Below are positions 43,845 to 52,927 of a DNA stretch of 64,000 bases, piece by piece. Both the position numbers and the translations under genes were made by a program. Within the stretch, counting starts at the first letter, position 1. Each line of letters starts with the position of its first letter. Below the pieces are notes generated by a model, which had not been told where the DNA came from, ran no database searches, and was given only the letters and a program-made list of their open reading frames with translations. The stretch comes from DAITQM01 sp039794245. GTDB taxonomy: Bacteria > Pseudomonadota > Gammaproteobacteria > Xanthomonadales > Wenzhouxiangellaceae. The stretch is taken from contig JBDIVS010000008.1 of NCBI GenBank assembly GCA_039794245.1, forward strand, positions 1 to 64,000, given 5' to 3'.

Positions 43845-46085
43845 TTGCACCAGCCGGCAGATACGCGACAGGTACGCACATTCCGCAGCGCCCGGCACCG
43901 TGCCGTCTGGCTGGTTGCGGGCGGCCTGCTCGCCGTCCCCGCCGCGGCGCAGATCGCTGCGCCGCAAGGTGGTGCGCCGCCGGCCGAGGCGTGCGCCGCG
44001 CGCTTCGATGTCAAGCCGCGCGGCAGTCACCAGGAGCGCATCGGCCAGCCGTTCGTGATCAATGCCGAAGAGGTTGACCTGGCCCGTATCGGGCAATCCG
44101 AATTCGTCGGCCGCGTCGAAGTCCGGCGCGCCGACCAGCAACTCGAAACCGGCCGCCTGATCTACGACAAGAGCATCGGCGCGATCCTGTTGCCCGAAGC
44201 GCTGCGCTACAATGACGCCGACTACATCATCGATGCCGATAGCGCCCGCTACCTGATCGACGACGGCACCGCGGCGTTCGATACCGTGCGTTTTCAGGTC
44301 AAAGGCAGCACCGCCAACGGCACCGCCGACGGCGTCGAGATCCAACGCGGCGGCATCGCCCGCGGCCGCGACCTGCACTTTACGACCTGCCCGAACGAAG
44401 TGCCTTCCTGGGAACTGGTCGCCAGCTCGGTCAAACTCGATCGCGACAAGGGCGTCGGCACGGCGCGCAACGCAACGCTGAAATTCAAGCAGGTGCCGGT
44501 GCTGTGGCTGCCGTGGCTCAGGTTCCCGCTCGACGAGCGGCGCAAATCGGGGTTTCTCTATCCCAAACTGAGCACCACCAGCGAAAACGGCTTCACCTTC
44601 GAGATTCCTTACTACTGGAACATCGCCCCGAACATGGATTTCACCGTCACGCCGCGCGTGCTGACCGACCGCGGCCCGGGCATCGGCGGCGAGTTCCGCT
44701 ACCTGACACACCGCGCCGGCGGCCAGTTCGATGTCGATTACCTGCCGAGCGACGACAAGTTCGGCAGCGACCGCCACCGCTGGCACGCGCAAAGCGCCTA
44801 CCAGATCGCCCGCAAATGGCGCGTCGATGTCAACGCCAGCCGGGTCAGCGACAAGGATTACTTCCTCGATTTCAGCTCCAATATCAACGAGGCCACGGTG
44901 CAGTTCCTGCAAAGCCAATTGACGCTGCGCGGCGGCGGCACCGGCTGGGACCTTTTGTTTCTGGCCGACACCTTCCAGGTGCTCGACCGCGAAGTCGGCG
45001 AAGACCGCGAGCCGTTCCGCCGCCTGCCCAGGCTGGCAGTCGACGGCCGCTGGCCGTTGTACGGCACGATCGACTTCACACTCGACAGCGAAGTGGTCTA
45101 TTTCGACCGCGATTCGGGCCTGCGCGGCGGCCGTGTCGATCTGACGCCGGCCATCGAATGGCAGATCATCCGCCCCGGCTGGTTCCTGAAACCGCGCGCC
45201 GCGGTGCGCTACACCGGGTACACCCTGTCGAACAACGGCGAGCTGCCCGATTCGCCCGACCGCGCCCTGCCCATCATGAGCATCGACAGCGGCCTGATTT
45301 TCGAAAACGGCCTCGACAACGGCGACCGGGTGACGCTCGAACCGCGCCTGTTTTATCTCTATGTACCGTTCGAGGAGCAAAGCGACCTGCCCAATTTCGA
45401 CAGCAACGACCTGACTTTCGGTTTCAGTGAACTGTTCAGCACCAACGGCTTTACCGGCGCCGACCGCCAGTCCAACGCCAACTCGCTGTCGATGGCGATC
45501 ACCTCGCGTTATATCAGCGACAAAACCGGCCGCCAGGTGCTCGACGCCAGCCTCGGCACGGCGTTTTTCTTCCGCAGCCCGCGCGTTGCCGTGCGCGACG
45601 AGGAAATCGTCGATCTCGACACCCAGCCGATCATCACCGAGGTCAACTGGCGGCCGCTCGACCGCTGGACGGTGACAGCCGGCCTGCAATGGGATCCGGA
45701 AGACACCCAGACCGACGTCGCGCTGGCCGGTTTCACCTACACCGGCAAGCGGGGCGACCGCTGGCAGGCCGGCTACCGCTTCCGCCGCAACGAGGTCGAT
45801 CAGTTCGACCTGCGCGTCAGTTACCCGCTGAACGACAAGTGGCGCTTCCTCGGCCGCTGGAACTACTCGCTGCGCGACGACGAGACGCTCGAAGCGGTCG
45901 GCGGCATCGAATACGAGAGCTGCTGCTGGGCGATCCAGGTCGTCGCCCGGCGCTTTGTCAACGACCGCGGCGGTGCCTCCACCACCGGGGTGTTCATCGA
46001 GTTGCACCTGAAAGGGCTGGGCAGCCTGGGCCGTAACCCCTACGACCTGTTTGCCGCCAACCGCGATTTGCACAGCGGCCGTTGA
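43845..46085 (+). CDS. lptD: LPS-assembly outer-membrane protein LptD
   Basis: 746 aa, near the usual 780, started at TTG 43845. Signal segment about 17-36 (ends AAAQ). An OstA/beta-jellyroll domain (about 60-165) is followed by the LptD barrel: VPVLWLPWLRFPLDERRKSGFLYP, then FEIPYYWNIAPNMDFTVTPRVLTDRGPGIGGEFRYLT, and the C-terminal YDLFAANRDLHSGR. Exactly four Cys remain after the signal: C50, C182, C693 and C694, matching the paired disulfides required in E. coli LptD. It inserts LPS in the outer leaflet together with LptE, whose gene is not in this window. Confidence 0.96.
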   Translation: MHQPADTRQVRTFRSARHRAVWLVAGGLLAVPAAAQIAAPQGGAPPAEACAARFDVKPRGSHQERIGQPFVINAEEVDLARIGQSEFVGRVEVRRADQQLETGRLIYDKSIGAILLPEALRYNDADYIIDADSARYLIDDGTAAFDTVRFQVKGSTANGTADGVEIQRGGIARGRDLHFTTCPNEVPSWELVASSVKLDRDKGVGTARNATLKFKQVPVLWLPWLRFPLDERRKSGFLYPKLSTTSENGFTFEIPYYWNIAPNMDFTVTPRVLTDRGPGIGGEFRYLTHRAGGQFDVDYLPSDDKFGSDRHRWHAQSAYQIARKWRVDVNASRVSDKDYFLDFSSNINEATVQFLQSQLTLRGGGTGWDLLFLADTFQVLDREVGEDREPFRRLPRLAVDGRWPLYGTIDFTLDSEVVYFDRDSGLRGGRVDLTPAIEWQIIRPGWFLKPRAAVRYTGYTLSNNGELPDSPDRALPIMSIDSGLIFENGLDNGDRVTLEPRLFYLYVPFEEQSDLPNFDSNDLTFGFSELFSTNGFTGADRQSNANSLSMAITSRYISDKTGRQVLDASLGTAFFFRSPRVAVRDEEIVDLDTQPIITEVNWRPLDRWTVTAGLQWDPEDTQTDVALAGFTYTGKRGDRWQAGYRFRRNEVDQFDLRVSYPLNDKWRFLGRWNYSLRDDETLEAVGGIEYESCCWAIQVVARRFVNDRGGASTTGVFIELHLKGLGSLGRNPYDLFAANRDLHSGR

Positions 46086-46181
46086 ACCAGGCCGGCGGCA
46101 CGAAACTTCGCAGCCCTCATCGGGTTCATAATCCGCGATAATGTGTCATCTCACCGGGAAAACCCGCCGGAGCCAGTTAAC

Positions 46182-47531
46182 ATGCATCCGATCAAATTCA
46201 TTTCACCGCCGCTACGCCGGCCGGCCGCCCCCGCCGTGCTGCTCGCCGCGCTGGCCGCCGTCTTTACGGCCGCCGCCCAGGACAGCGATACCGCCGGCAG
46301 CAACGCCACGCTGAGCAATCTCCAGCCGATCGACGGCATCGCGGCGATCGTGGAGGAGGACATCATCCTTAAGTCCGAACTCGAGGAAAACGTCCTCAGC
46401 GCCACCAAGACGATCGCCGCCCGCGGCGGCCAGATGCCGCCCGAGAGCGTCATCCGCAAACAGGTGCTCGACCGCCTGATCCTGCAAAAGCTGCAAGTGC
46501 AGCGTGCCGAAAGTACCGGCATCCGAGTCAGCGATGCCGACCTCGATTCGACGCTCGAACGGATCGCAGCGCAGAACAACATGACCGTGGCAGGGCTGCG
46601 CGAGCGCCTCGAAGCGGAAAACTTTGCATTCGGCGATTTCCGCGAGGAGATGCGCAACGAATTGATCGTCAGCCGCCTGCGCGAGCGAGTCGAGGCCAGC
46701 GCCGATGCGGTCTCCGATACCGAGGTCGAAATCCTGCTCGCTTCCGAGCGCTACGGCGGCGGCGAATTCAAGATCGCCCAGGTCATGATCGCGGTATCCG
46801 AGGGCGCTACGCCGGATGAGGTCGCCACCGCCCGCGCCAAAGCCGATGACGTTGTCAACCGGCTCAACGAGGGGCTCGATTTCGCTGCCGCGGCCGTCAG
46901 TTACTCGGACGCACCGGACGCCCTCGACGGCGGCGAAGTCGGCTGGCGCGACGTCAACTCGATCCCGGCGATGTTCGCCGACGCCCTTGAGAAACTGCAA
47001 CCGGGCCAGATCACGCCACCGATCCGCTCACCCGCCGGCTTCCACATCCTGCAGCTCCAGGACCGCCGCGACAAGCAGCCGGTCGTCGTCAACGAAGTTC
47101 GTGCCCAGCAGATCTTCGTCGCCGTCACCGACCTTATCGATGCGCGGTCCGCGATGGAGCGCATCCGCGAGGTCAAGACCAAACTCGATGAAGGTGAAGA
47201 TTTCGCCAAACTGGCGCGCCAGTACTCCGACGACCTGAACAGCGTCCACCAGGGCGGCGACCTCGGCTGGTTCGACCCCGCCTCGCGCGGCGACCGCTTC
47301 CAGGAGGTGATCGAATCGCTCGAACTCGGCGCCTACAGCGAACCGTTCCAGACCACGATGGGCTGGCACATCGTCAAACTCAACGACCGGCGCAACAAGG
47401 ATGTCACCGATCTGGCGCAGCGCATGCGGGCGCGGGAGATCATCCGCCAGCAGAAAGCCGAGGAGGAGTACCGCCGCTTCCTGCGCCAGATCCGCGACGA
47501 ATCCTACATCGATGTCCGGATCGAAAGTTGA
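46182..47531 (+). CDS. surA: Periplasmic chaperone and peptidyl-prolyl isomerase SurA
   Basis: 449 aa from ATG 46182 with GGAG upstream. Signal peptide about 1-34 (ends TAAAQ). The N-terminal chaperone region has DGIAAIVEEDIILKSELEE and RLILQKLQVQRAE. Two parvulin domains follow (about 195-295 and 305-405): EFKIAQVMIAVSEGATPDE, LDGGEVGWRDVNSIPAMFADALEKLQPGQI and QGGDLGWFDPASRGDRFQEVIESLELG. SurA guides LptD and other barrel proteins across the periplasm, which explains the pairing. A palindrome follows the stop. Confidence 0.97.
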   Translation: MHPIKFISPPLRRPAAPAVLLAALAAVFTAAAQDSDTAGSNATLSNLQPIDGIAAIVEEDIILKSELEENVLSATKTIAARGGQMPPESVIRKQVLDRLILQKLQVQRAESTGIRVSDADLDSTLERIAAQNNMTVAGLRERLEAENFAFGDFREEMRNELIVSRLRERVEASADAVSDTEVEILLASERYGGGEFKIAQVMIAVSEGATPDEVATARAKADDVVNRLNEGLDFAAAAVSYSDAPDALDGGEVGWRDVNSIPAMFADALEKLQPGQITPPIRSPAGFHILQLQDRRDKQPVVVNEVRAQQIFVAVTDLIDARSAMERIREVKTKLDEGEDFAKLARQYSDDLNSVHQGGDLGWFDPASRGDRFQEVIESLELGAYSEPFQTTMGWHIVKLNDRRNKDVTDLAQRMRAREIIRQQKAEEEYRRFLRQIRDESYIDVRIES

Positions 47532-47532
47532 G

Positions 47533-47555
47533 CGGATCATGAATGATCCGGGTTG
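47533..47555. repeat. Palindrome downstream of surA (dispersed-repeat candidate)
   Basis: CGGATCAT, GA, ATGATCCG is a perfect 8-bp hairpin directly after the surA stop. The stretch TCATGAATGATCCGGGTTGAA recurs in the opposite orientation at 32669-32689, and a related palindrome GGATCATT/AATGATCC lies at 21121-21142. No T-run follows. Confidence 0.5.
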
Positions 47556-47582
47556 AAGCCTGCCGGCGACGGTTGATGGACG

Positions 47583-48566
47583 ATGCAGCCGCAGTGGATT
47601 GCGCTTAGCGCCGGCGAACCGGCCGGCATCGGCGCCGAGCTGATCGTCAAACTCGCCGCCACCGCCCTGCCCGCCGCGCCGCTGGCGATCGCCGACCGCA
47701 ATGCGCTGCGCCGCGCCGCCGCATGCCTCGGCAGCGCGGTACAACTCGCCGATTGGGATGGCGGCCCGCCGCCGGCCCAGAGTCCCGGTGTTCTCCATGT
47801 GCTCCATACCCCACTGGCTCATGAAGAGCAACCCGGCCGGCTCGACCCGGCCAATGCACCGCAGGTGCTGGCCGTCCTCGACCGGGCGCTGGCCCTGTGC
47901 CGCGCCGGCACCGCCACAGCGCTGGTCACCGCGCCTGTACACAAAGGCGTGATTAACGACGCCGGCATCCCGTTCACCGGCCATACCGAATACCTCGCCG
48001 CCGCCTGCGGTGTCCGCAACGTGCTGATGATGCTGGCCGGCGACGACCTGCGCGTCGCGCTGGCCACCACGCACCTGCCGCTCGCCGCGGTGCCGGCGGC
48101 GATCGACGAGGATCGCCTGCGACACAAGCTCGAACTTTTGCACCGCGAACTGATCCGCCTGTTCGGCATCGCCCGGCCGCGGATCGCGGTGCTCGGTTTG
48201 AATCCCCATGCCGGCGAGGGCGGGCATCTCGGACGCGAGGAGATCGACACGATCGCCCCGGCGATCGCCGCAGCGCGCGCCGCCGGCCTCGACGCCACCG
48301 GACCGCTGGCCGCCGACACTGCCTTCACCCCCCGCCGGCGTGGTGCGTTCGACGCCCTGTTTGCGATGTATCACGACCAGGGCCTGGCGCCGCTGAAAGC
48401 CATCGCCTTCGGCGGCATCGTCAACATCACGCTCGGCCTGCCGATCGTCCGGACCTCGGTCGATCATGGCACGGCGCTCGATATCGCCGGCCGGGGCGTG
48501 GCGGATGTGTCCAGCCTCGAGGCGGCATTTCGTCTCGCCGCGGAACTTGGCGCCCGCGCGGCGTGA
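47583..48566 (+). CDS. pdxA: 4-hydroxythreonine-4-phosphate dehydrogenase PdxA
   Basis: 327 aa. Catalyses NAD-dependent oxidation of 4-phosphohydroxy-threonine in vitamin B6 synthesis. Family features: LSAGEPAGIGAELIVKLA at the N-terminus, TAPVHKGVINDAGIPFTGHTEYLA (with the metal-binding His), GLNPHAGEGGHLGREEIDTI, and YHDQGLAPLKAIAFGGIVNITLGLPIVRTSVDHGTALDIAG. Length normal. Ends overlap the rsmA start by 4 bp. Confidence 0.97.
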   Translation: MQPQWIALSAGEPAGIGAELIVKLAATALPAAPLAIADRNALRRAAACLGSAVQLADWDGGPPPAQSPGVLHVLHTPLAHEEQPGRLDPANAPQVLAVLDRALALCRAGTATALVTAPVHKGVINDAGIPFTGHTEYLAAACGVRNVLMMLAGDDLRVALATTHLPLAAVPAAIDEDRLRHKLELLHRELIRLFGIARPRIAVLGLNPHAGEGGHLGREEIDTIAPAIAAARAAGLDATGPLAADTAFTPRRRGAFDALFAMYHDQGLAPLKAIAFGGIVNITLGLPIVRTSVDHGTALDIAGRGVADVSSLEAAFRLAAELGARAA

Positions 48567-49378
48567 ACCCTGCCGCTCACCCGCACCGGCCGCGGCGCCG
48601 CTTCGGCCAGCATTTTCTGGTCGATCAAAATGTCATCGCGCGCCTCGTTGCGGCGCTGGCCCCGGCGCCCGGCGAGCGCATCGTCGAGGTCGGTCCCGGC
48701 AGCGGGGCGCTCAGCGACGTGCTCGCCGCCGGGCTTGCGCCGCCTGCCGAGCTGTATCTCATCGAACTCGACCGCGATCTGGCCGGAACACTGGCCAAAC
48801 GGTACCGCAATCTGGCTCATGTCCGGGTGATACAAGCCGATGCCCTCGACTTTGACTTCGTTACCCTTGCCGCCGGCCGGCCGCTGCGCCTGATCGGCAA
48901 TCTTCCGTACAACATCTCGACGCCGCTTTTGTTTCACTTTTTCAGCGCCGGCGGCGCGTTTTGCGACCTCACGTTGATGGTACAGCGCGAAGTCGCCGCC
49001 CGCCTGCTCGCCGCCCCCGGCGGCCGCGTTTACGGCCGGTTGTCGGTGATGGGGCAGTATCACTGTAGCGGCGAGCACTTGTTCGACGTGCCGCCCGAAG
49101 CCTTCCGGCCGCCCCCCAAAGTGCAATCGAGCGTCATCCGCCTGGTGCCGCGCCCGCCGCGCTGTGCCGATCAGTCGCAATATGAAAGGTTCGCCACGCT
49201 CGTCAGAACGGCCTTCAACCAGCGCCGCAAAACACTGCGCAATAGCCTCGCCCCATTGCTCGATGCCGCGGCCATCCGCGCCGCCGGGCTCGACCCCAAG
49301 GCCCGCCCCGAAACCCTGGCGGTGGAGGATTACCTGCGGTTGGCCCGCGCCACACCCGTCGCTGTTTCTCGTTCATAA
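48563..49378 (+). CDS. rsmA: 16S rRNA dimethyladenosine transferase RsmA (KsgA)
   Basis: 271 aa from GTG 48563. Starts with RPRRRFGQHFLVDQNVIARLV, then SAM-binding motif RIVEVGPGSGALSDVL and the catalytic NLPYNIS. FFSAGGAFCDLTLMVQREVAARLLA and LFDVPPEAFRPPPKVQSSVIRL follow, all RsmA-typical. It dimethylates two adenosines in helix 45 of 16S rRNA. The expected neighbour apaG is absent; apaH starts 39 bp later. Confidence 0.97.
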   Translation: MNPAAHPHRPRRRFGQHFLVDQNVIARLVAALAPAPGERIVEVGPGSGALSDVLAAGLAPPAELYLIELDRDLAGTLAKRYRNLAHVRVIQADALDFDFVTLAAGRPLRLIGNLPYNISTPLLFHFFSAGGAFCDLTLMVQREVAARLLAAPGGRVYGRLSVMGQYHCSGEHLFDVPPEAFRPPPKVQSSVIRLVPRPPRCADQSQYERFATLVRTAFNQRRKTLRNSLAPLLDAAAIRAAGLDPKARPETLAVEDYLRLARATPVAVSRS

Positions 49379-49417
49379 TGTGAGCGATGTATCACCCACC
49401 TGAGGCGGGATCTACCA

Positions 49418-50233
49418 TTGAGCACCTATGTGATCGGCGACGTGCAGGGCTGCTACAGCGCGCTCGGGCGCCTGTTGGACAAGCTGAATCCCGATCCGAC
49501 CACCGATACGCTGTGGTTCGTCGGCGACCTGGTCAACCGCGGCGGCCGCTCGCTCGAAGTGCTGCGCCTGGTGCGCAGCCTGGGGCCGAAACTCACTGTC
49601 GTGCTCGGCAACCACGACATGCACCTGCTCGGCGAAGCGGCGCGCCACATGGAACGGCCGACGGCGAACCGCGAATTCGCCGCGATCCTCGAGGCTCCCG
49701 ACGGTATGGAGCTGATCGACTGGCTGTGCCACAGCCCGCTGGTCCATGTCGATGAGACCGAACGCATCGCCATGATCCACGCCGGCCTGCCGCCGGGCTG
49801 GCCCTTGAACCGGGCGGTCAAGCTCGCCGCGCGCGTCGAGAGCGGTTTGCGCAGCCAGCGGCGGATGCAGTTGCTGCGCCAGATGTACGGCGACCGCCCG
49901 CGGCGCTGGGCACCGGGCCTCAGTTGGGGACGAGAGATGCGCACCATCGTCAACGCCCTGACCCGGATGCGCTACTGTGACGCCGACGGCCACCTCGATT
50001 TCGACGAAAAAGGTCCGCCCGGCTCGCAGCCGCCGCACCTGATGCCGTGGTACGAAGCGCCGCGGCGGAATTTCGACTACACGATCATCTTCGGCCACTG
50101 GTCGGCGCTCGGCCTGTACTTCGGCCGCCAGGCGTTGTGCCTGGATTCAGGCTGCGTCTGGGGCGGGCCGCTCTCCGCGATCCGGCTGGGTCAGCGGTTC
50201 CAGCTTTTTCAGGTGCCCGGCGGGCCGGGCTGA
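49418..50233 (+). CDS. apaH: Bis(5'-nucleosyl)-tetraphosphatase, symmetrical (ApaH)
   Basis: 271 aa from TTG 49418. Calcineurin-like phosphoesterase with YVIGDVQGCYSALGRLLDKL, FVGDLVNRGGRSLEVLR, LGNHDMHLLG and the ApaH-typical HAGLPPGWPLNRAVKLAARVE. Further along, KGPPGSQPPHLMPWYEAPRR and TIIFGHWSALGLYF. It splits Ap4A to two ADP. The gene ends 25 bp into the 3-prime end of the oppositely directed phosphoesterase gene. Confidence 0.96.
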   Translation: MSTYVIGDVQGCYSALGRLLDKLNPDPTTDTLWFVGDLVNRGGRSLEVLRLVRSLGPKLTVVLGNHDMHLLGEAARHMERPTANREFAAILEAPDGMELIDWLCHSPLVHVDETERIAMIHAGLPPGWPLNRAVKLAARVESGLRSQRRMQLLRQMYGDRPRRWAPGLSWGREMRTIVNALTRMRYCDADGHLDFDEKGPPGSQPPHLMPWYEAPRRNFDYTIIFGHWSALGLYFGRQALCLDSGCVWGGPLSAIRLGQRFQLFQVPGGPG

Positions 50234-51555
50234 CAGGCGCTTTCCGCCTCGCCATCGCCCCTGAGCAGCGTGAAACGATCGTCGATGGCGCCGGTCTCGC
50301 CGATCAGGTAGGCGTTCAGGCAAGCGGCCTCGATTTCGATCGCCAGCGAACCGCCGCGGGCGCTCACCGCCGCCATCGCCGGGTGGTCGAGCGGGCCGCC
50401 GTCGGTTTTCGCCGAATTGCCGAGCACGACATAAACCACGCCGCACCGGCTGCGGCAGCCCGGATCCCGTTCGAACCGGTCGCCGGGCCCCTGGCCGCGC
50501 TGCACGATCATCGCCGGCGCCAGCGTTTCGGACGTGCCGTAATGCCCGGCGAGCAGATGGCTGCGTTCATAGACGTGGCTGTGCCCGCTCAGCACCAGAT
50601 CGACGCCTCCATTATCAATGACCGGCAGGAAGGTTTCGCGCATCACCCGCATCCGCCAATCGCGGCCGCCGGCCTGGTCTGAATCGTGATGGCCGCGGCT
50701 GTAAGGCGGGTGGTGAAAAACGACGATCGTCCAGCGCCGGGGGCCGGCGGCCAGGTCGCGGGCCAGCCAGTCGCGCATCTTCCGGCGCTCGAGGCGCCCA
50801 AGGCTCGATTCCGAATCGAGTACGACGACGTGCAACTGGCCGTAGTCGAAGGCGTAATAGGCTTCACTGCCCGACGGCATGCCGCCCGCCTCGCCGTGCG
50901 CCGGAAACTCGAACAGCCGAAAGAACGCCCACCGCCGAAGGTCGTGGTTGCCCGGCACCGGCCAGTACGGCGTCGCGGCCAGCACCTCGGCCAGCGGCGT
51001 GAACACGGCGCGCCGGAAATCGATGAAGCGGCCGGAGGGATAGGCGTTGTCGCCGGTGGTCAGCAAAAGATCGATCGCCGGCCGCCCGGTTGCCGGGCGG
51101 CCGGCGAACCAGCGATGCGCCACGGCGCGGACCCGGCGGGCGAGCGGCGAATCGACGCCAGCGTCGCCCAGCACCCACAGGCGAAGCGGCACCGGATCGC
51201 CGGCCGCCGGCGGCGTCCAGAATTCACCTGCCGGTTTTTCACTGCCGTCCAGGCGGAAGCGCCAATGGCTTCTGGGCGGCAGGCTTGAGGTCGCGATGCG
51301 GTGTCCGGTTCCGCTACCGTTTTCGGTCAGCCGCGCAGCCTCGCCGCCGGCGGCCGGTTCGAGTTCGACGGTGCCGCGCCGTGCTTCAGCGCTGTGCCAG
51401 CGGATCACGACCTGGTGCCCCGAACGGTGTTGCAGCCACGGCCCGAGATCGCCGGCGATCCGGCTATCCAGTTCGATCTGGAGCTGGCGCCCGGCGATCG
51501 CCAGAACGAGCGCCGCCGCCGGCAACCAGAGCCAGCTTCCAAGGCTTCGCCTCAT
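50209..51555 (-). CDS. Membrane-anchored or secreted calcineurin-like metallophosphoesterase
   Basis: 448 aa from ATG 51555 (overlaps the folA stop). A signal or anchor helix (about 5-22, WLWLPAAALVLAIAG) is followed by a beta-rich domain (about 30-120) resembling the fibronectin-like N-terminal part of purple acid phosphatases. The metal-binding motifs then appear in order: LGDAGVD, TTGDNAYPSGR, PVPGNHDLRRW, VVFHHPPYSRG and LSGHSHVYERS. The final part is variable with two Cys pairs. The protein should act outside the cytoplasm; the substrate is unknown. It is the last gene of a lgt-thyA-folA transcript. Confidence 0.88.
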   Translation of the reverse strand: MRRSLGSWLWLPAAALVLAIAGRQLQIELDSRIAGDLGPWLQHRSGHQVVIRWHSAEARRGTVELEPAAGGEAARLTENGSGTGHRIATSSLPPRSHWRFRLDGSEKPAGEFWTPPAAGDPVPLRLWVLGDAGVDSPLARRVRAVAHRWFAGRPATGRPAIDLLLTTGDNAYPSGRFIDFRRAVFTPLAEVLAATPYWPVPGNHDLRRWAFFRLFEFPAHGEAGGMPSGSEAYYAFDYGQLHVVVLDSESSLGRLERRKMRDWLARDLAAGPRRWTIVVFHHPPYSRGHHDSDQAGGRDWRMRVMRETFLPVIDNGGVDLVLSGHSHVYERSHLLAGHYGTSETLAPAMIVQRGQGPGDRFERDPGCRSRCGVVYVVLGNSAKTDGGPLDHPAMAAVSARGGSLAIEIEAACLNAYLIGETGAIDDRFTLLRGDGEAESACQPGPPGT

Positions 51556-52091
51556 CGCCGCCGCTCGAAGGTCACGAAACGCAGAGCCCACGGCTGCCCG
51601 GCGCCGGCCGGCCGCGCTTCGGACCACACCTCGCGCCAGTCGCTCTCGGACCAGGCCGGAAAATAGGTATCGCCGGGGATCTCGGCATCGATGAAGGTCA
51701 GCACCAGGCGCGTGGCGAGGGGCAGTGCCAGGCGGTAGATTTCGCCGCCGCCGATCACCATGATCTCGTCGCCGCCGGGCAAGGTGGCAGCCAGTTGCAA
51801 AGCGGCGGCAAAAGACGGCACCGGCCGGAAGCCTTCCGGTAGCGTCGCCCGCCGGCGCGTCAGCACGATGTTGTCGCGCCCGGCGAGCGGCCGGCCGAGC
51901 GCCTCGGCGGTCTTGCGCCCCATCACCAGCGGATGGCCCATCGTCAAGGCCTTGAAATGCCGGAGATCGGCCGGCAGGTGCCACGGCATCCGGCCGCCGG
52001 CGCCGATCACGTTGTGGGCGGCGAGCGCCGCAACCAGCGTGATCTGTGGCGCGCGGCGCCCAGGCGGCGGCTGAAGCGGATCAGCACCCAT
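51552..52091 (-). CDS. folA: Dihydrofolate reductase
   Basis: 179 aa. ITLVAALAAHNVIGAGGRMPWHLPADLRHFKALTMGHPLVMGRKTAEALGRPLAGRDNIVLTR is the DHFR signature with the NADPH-binding GRKT and the catalytic Asp in LPADLRHF. DEIMVIGGGEIYRLALP and FIDAEIPGDTYFP complete the fold. It regenerates tetrahydrofolate used up by ThyA, encoded just upstream (2 bp gap). The N-terminus carries about 12 extra residues. Confidence 0.96.
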   Translation of the reverse strand: MGADPLQPPPGRRAPQITLVAALAAHNVIGAGGRMPWHLPADLRHFKALTMGHPLVMGRKTAEALGRPLAGRDNIVLTRRRATLPEGFRPVPSFAAALQLAATLPGGDEIMVIGGGEIYRLALPLATRLVLTFIDAEIPGDTYFPAWSESDWREVWSEARPAGAGQPWALRFVTFERRR

Positions 52092-52093
52092 TG

Positions 52094-52927
52094 CTAAACA
52101 GCGATCGGCGCCCGAATCCCCGGGTGCGGGCGATAATCGACGAGTTGGATATCGTCGAAGCCGAAGGCGAATAGATCGCCGACCGCCGGGTTCAATTCGA
52201 CCCGCGGCAGAGGCAATGGCATCCGGGCGAGTTGTTCGTCGGCCTGGGCCAGGTGGTTGAGATAAAGGTGGACGTCGCCCAGCGTATGGATCAATTCACC
52301 GGCTTGCAAGCCGCAGACCTGGGCGACCATCAGCGTCAACAGTGAATACGAGGCGATGTTGAACGGCAGGCCGAGAAACACATCGGCGCTGCGCTGATAG
52401 ACCTGGCAGCTCAGCCGGCCCTCGGCGACGTGAAACTGGAACAGCACGTGGCACGGCGCCAGCGCCATGCGCCCGGCGCGCACGTTGTCCTGCGGCGACA
52501 GCGTCTCGTCCGGCAGATACGCCACGTTCCAGGCGCTGACCAGATGGCGGCGCGACATCGGCCGGGTTTTCAGACTCTCGATCACGGCGGCCAACTGATC
52601 TGCCGAACCGCCGCCGGCGAGCGGCCAAGCACGCCACTGCGCGCCGTAAATCGGGCCGAGTTCGCCCTCGGGCGTCGCCCATTCGTCCCAGATCGTGATC
52701 CCCCGGCGGTGCAGATAGGCCAGGTTGCGGCCGCCGCGGATAAACCATAACAGTTCATGGACGATCGCCGGCCAGTAGAGTTTTTTCGTCGTCAAAAGTG
52801 GGAAACCGGCCGCCAGGTCGAAGCGCAACTGGCGGCCGAAAACCGCCAATGTGCCGGTCCCGGTGCGATCGTCGCGGCGCTCTGTCTGTTGCCTCACCTC
52901 GCGCAACAGCTCGAGATAGGCTTTCAT
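52094..52927 (-). CDS. thyA: Thymidylate synthase
   Basis: 277 aa from ATG 52927, about 13 residues longer than E. coli ThyA. DRTGTGTLAVFGRQLRFDLAAGFPLLTTKK is the N-terminal signature, IWDEWATPEGELGPIYGAQWRAW the folate region. The catalytic Cys is C159 in LAPCHVLFQFHV, and QRSADVFLGLPFNIASYSLLTLMVAQV is the dUMP-binding signature. Converts dUMP to dTMP. Start overlaps the lgt stop by 4 bp. Confidence 0.97.
   Translation of the reverse strand: MKAYLELLREVRQQTERRDDRTGTGTLAVFGRQLRFDLAAGFPLLTTKKLYWPAIVHELLWFIRGGRNLAYLHRRGITIWDEWATPEGELGPIYGAQWRAWPLAGGGSADQLAAVIESLKTRPMSRRHLVSAWNVAYLPDETLSPQDNVRAGRMALAPCHVLFQFHVAEGRLSCQVYQRSADVFLGLPFNIASYSLLTLMVAQVCGLQAGELIHTLGDVHLYLNHLAQADEQLARMPLPLPRVELNPAVGDLFAFGFDDIQLVDYRPHPGIRAPIAV

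Noticed and set aside
43830..46073. 747-codon minus-strand frame opposite lptD
   Set aside because: It is the antisense of a fully recognisable lptD. High GC suppresses stops in this frame; its composition (Ala, Val, Asp, Gln) is shadow-like.
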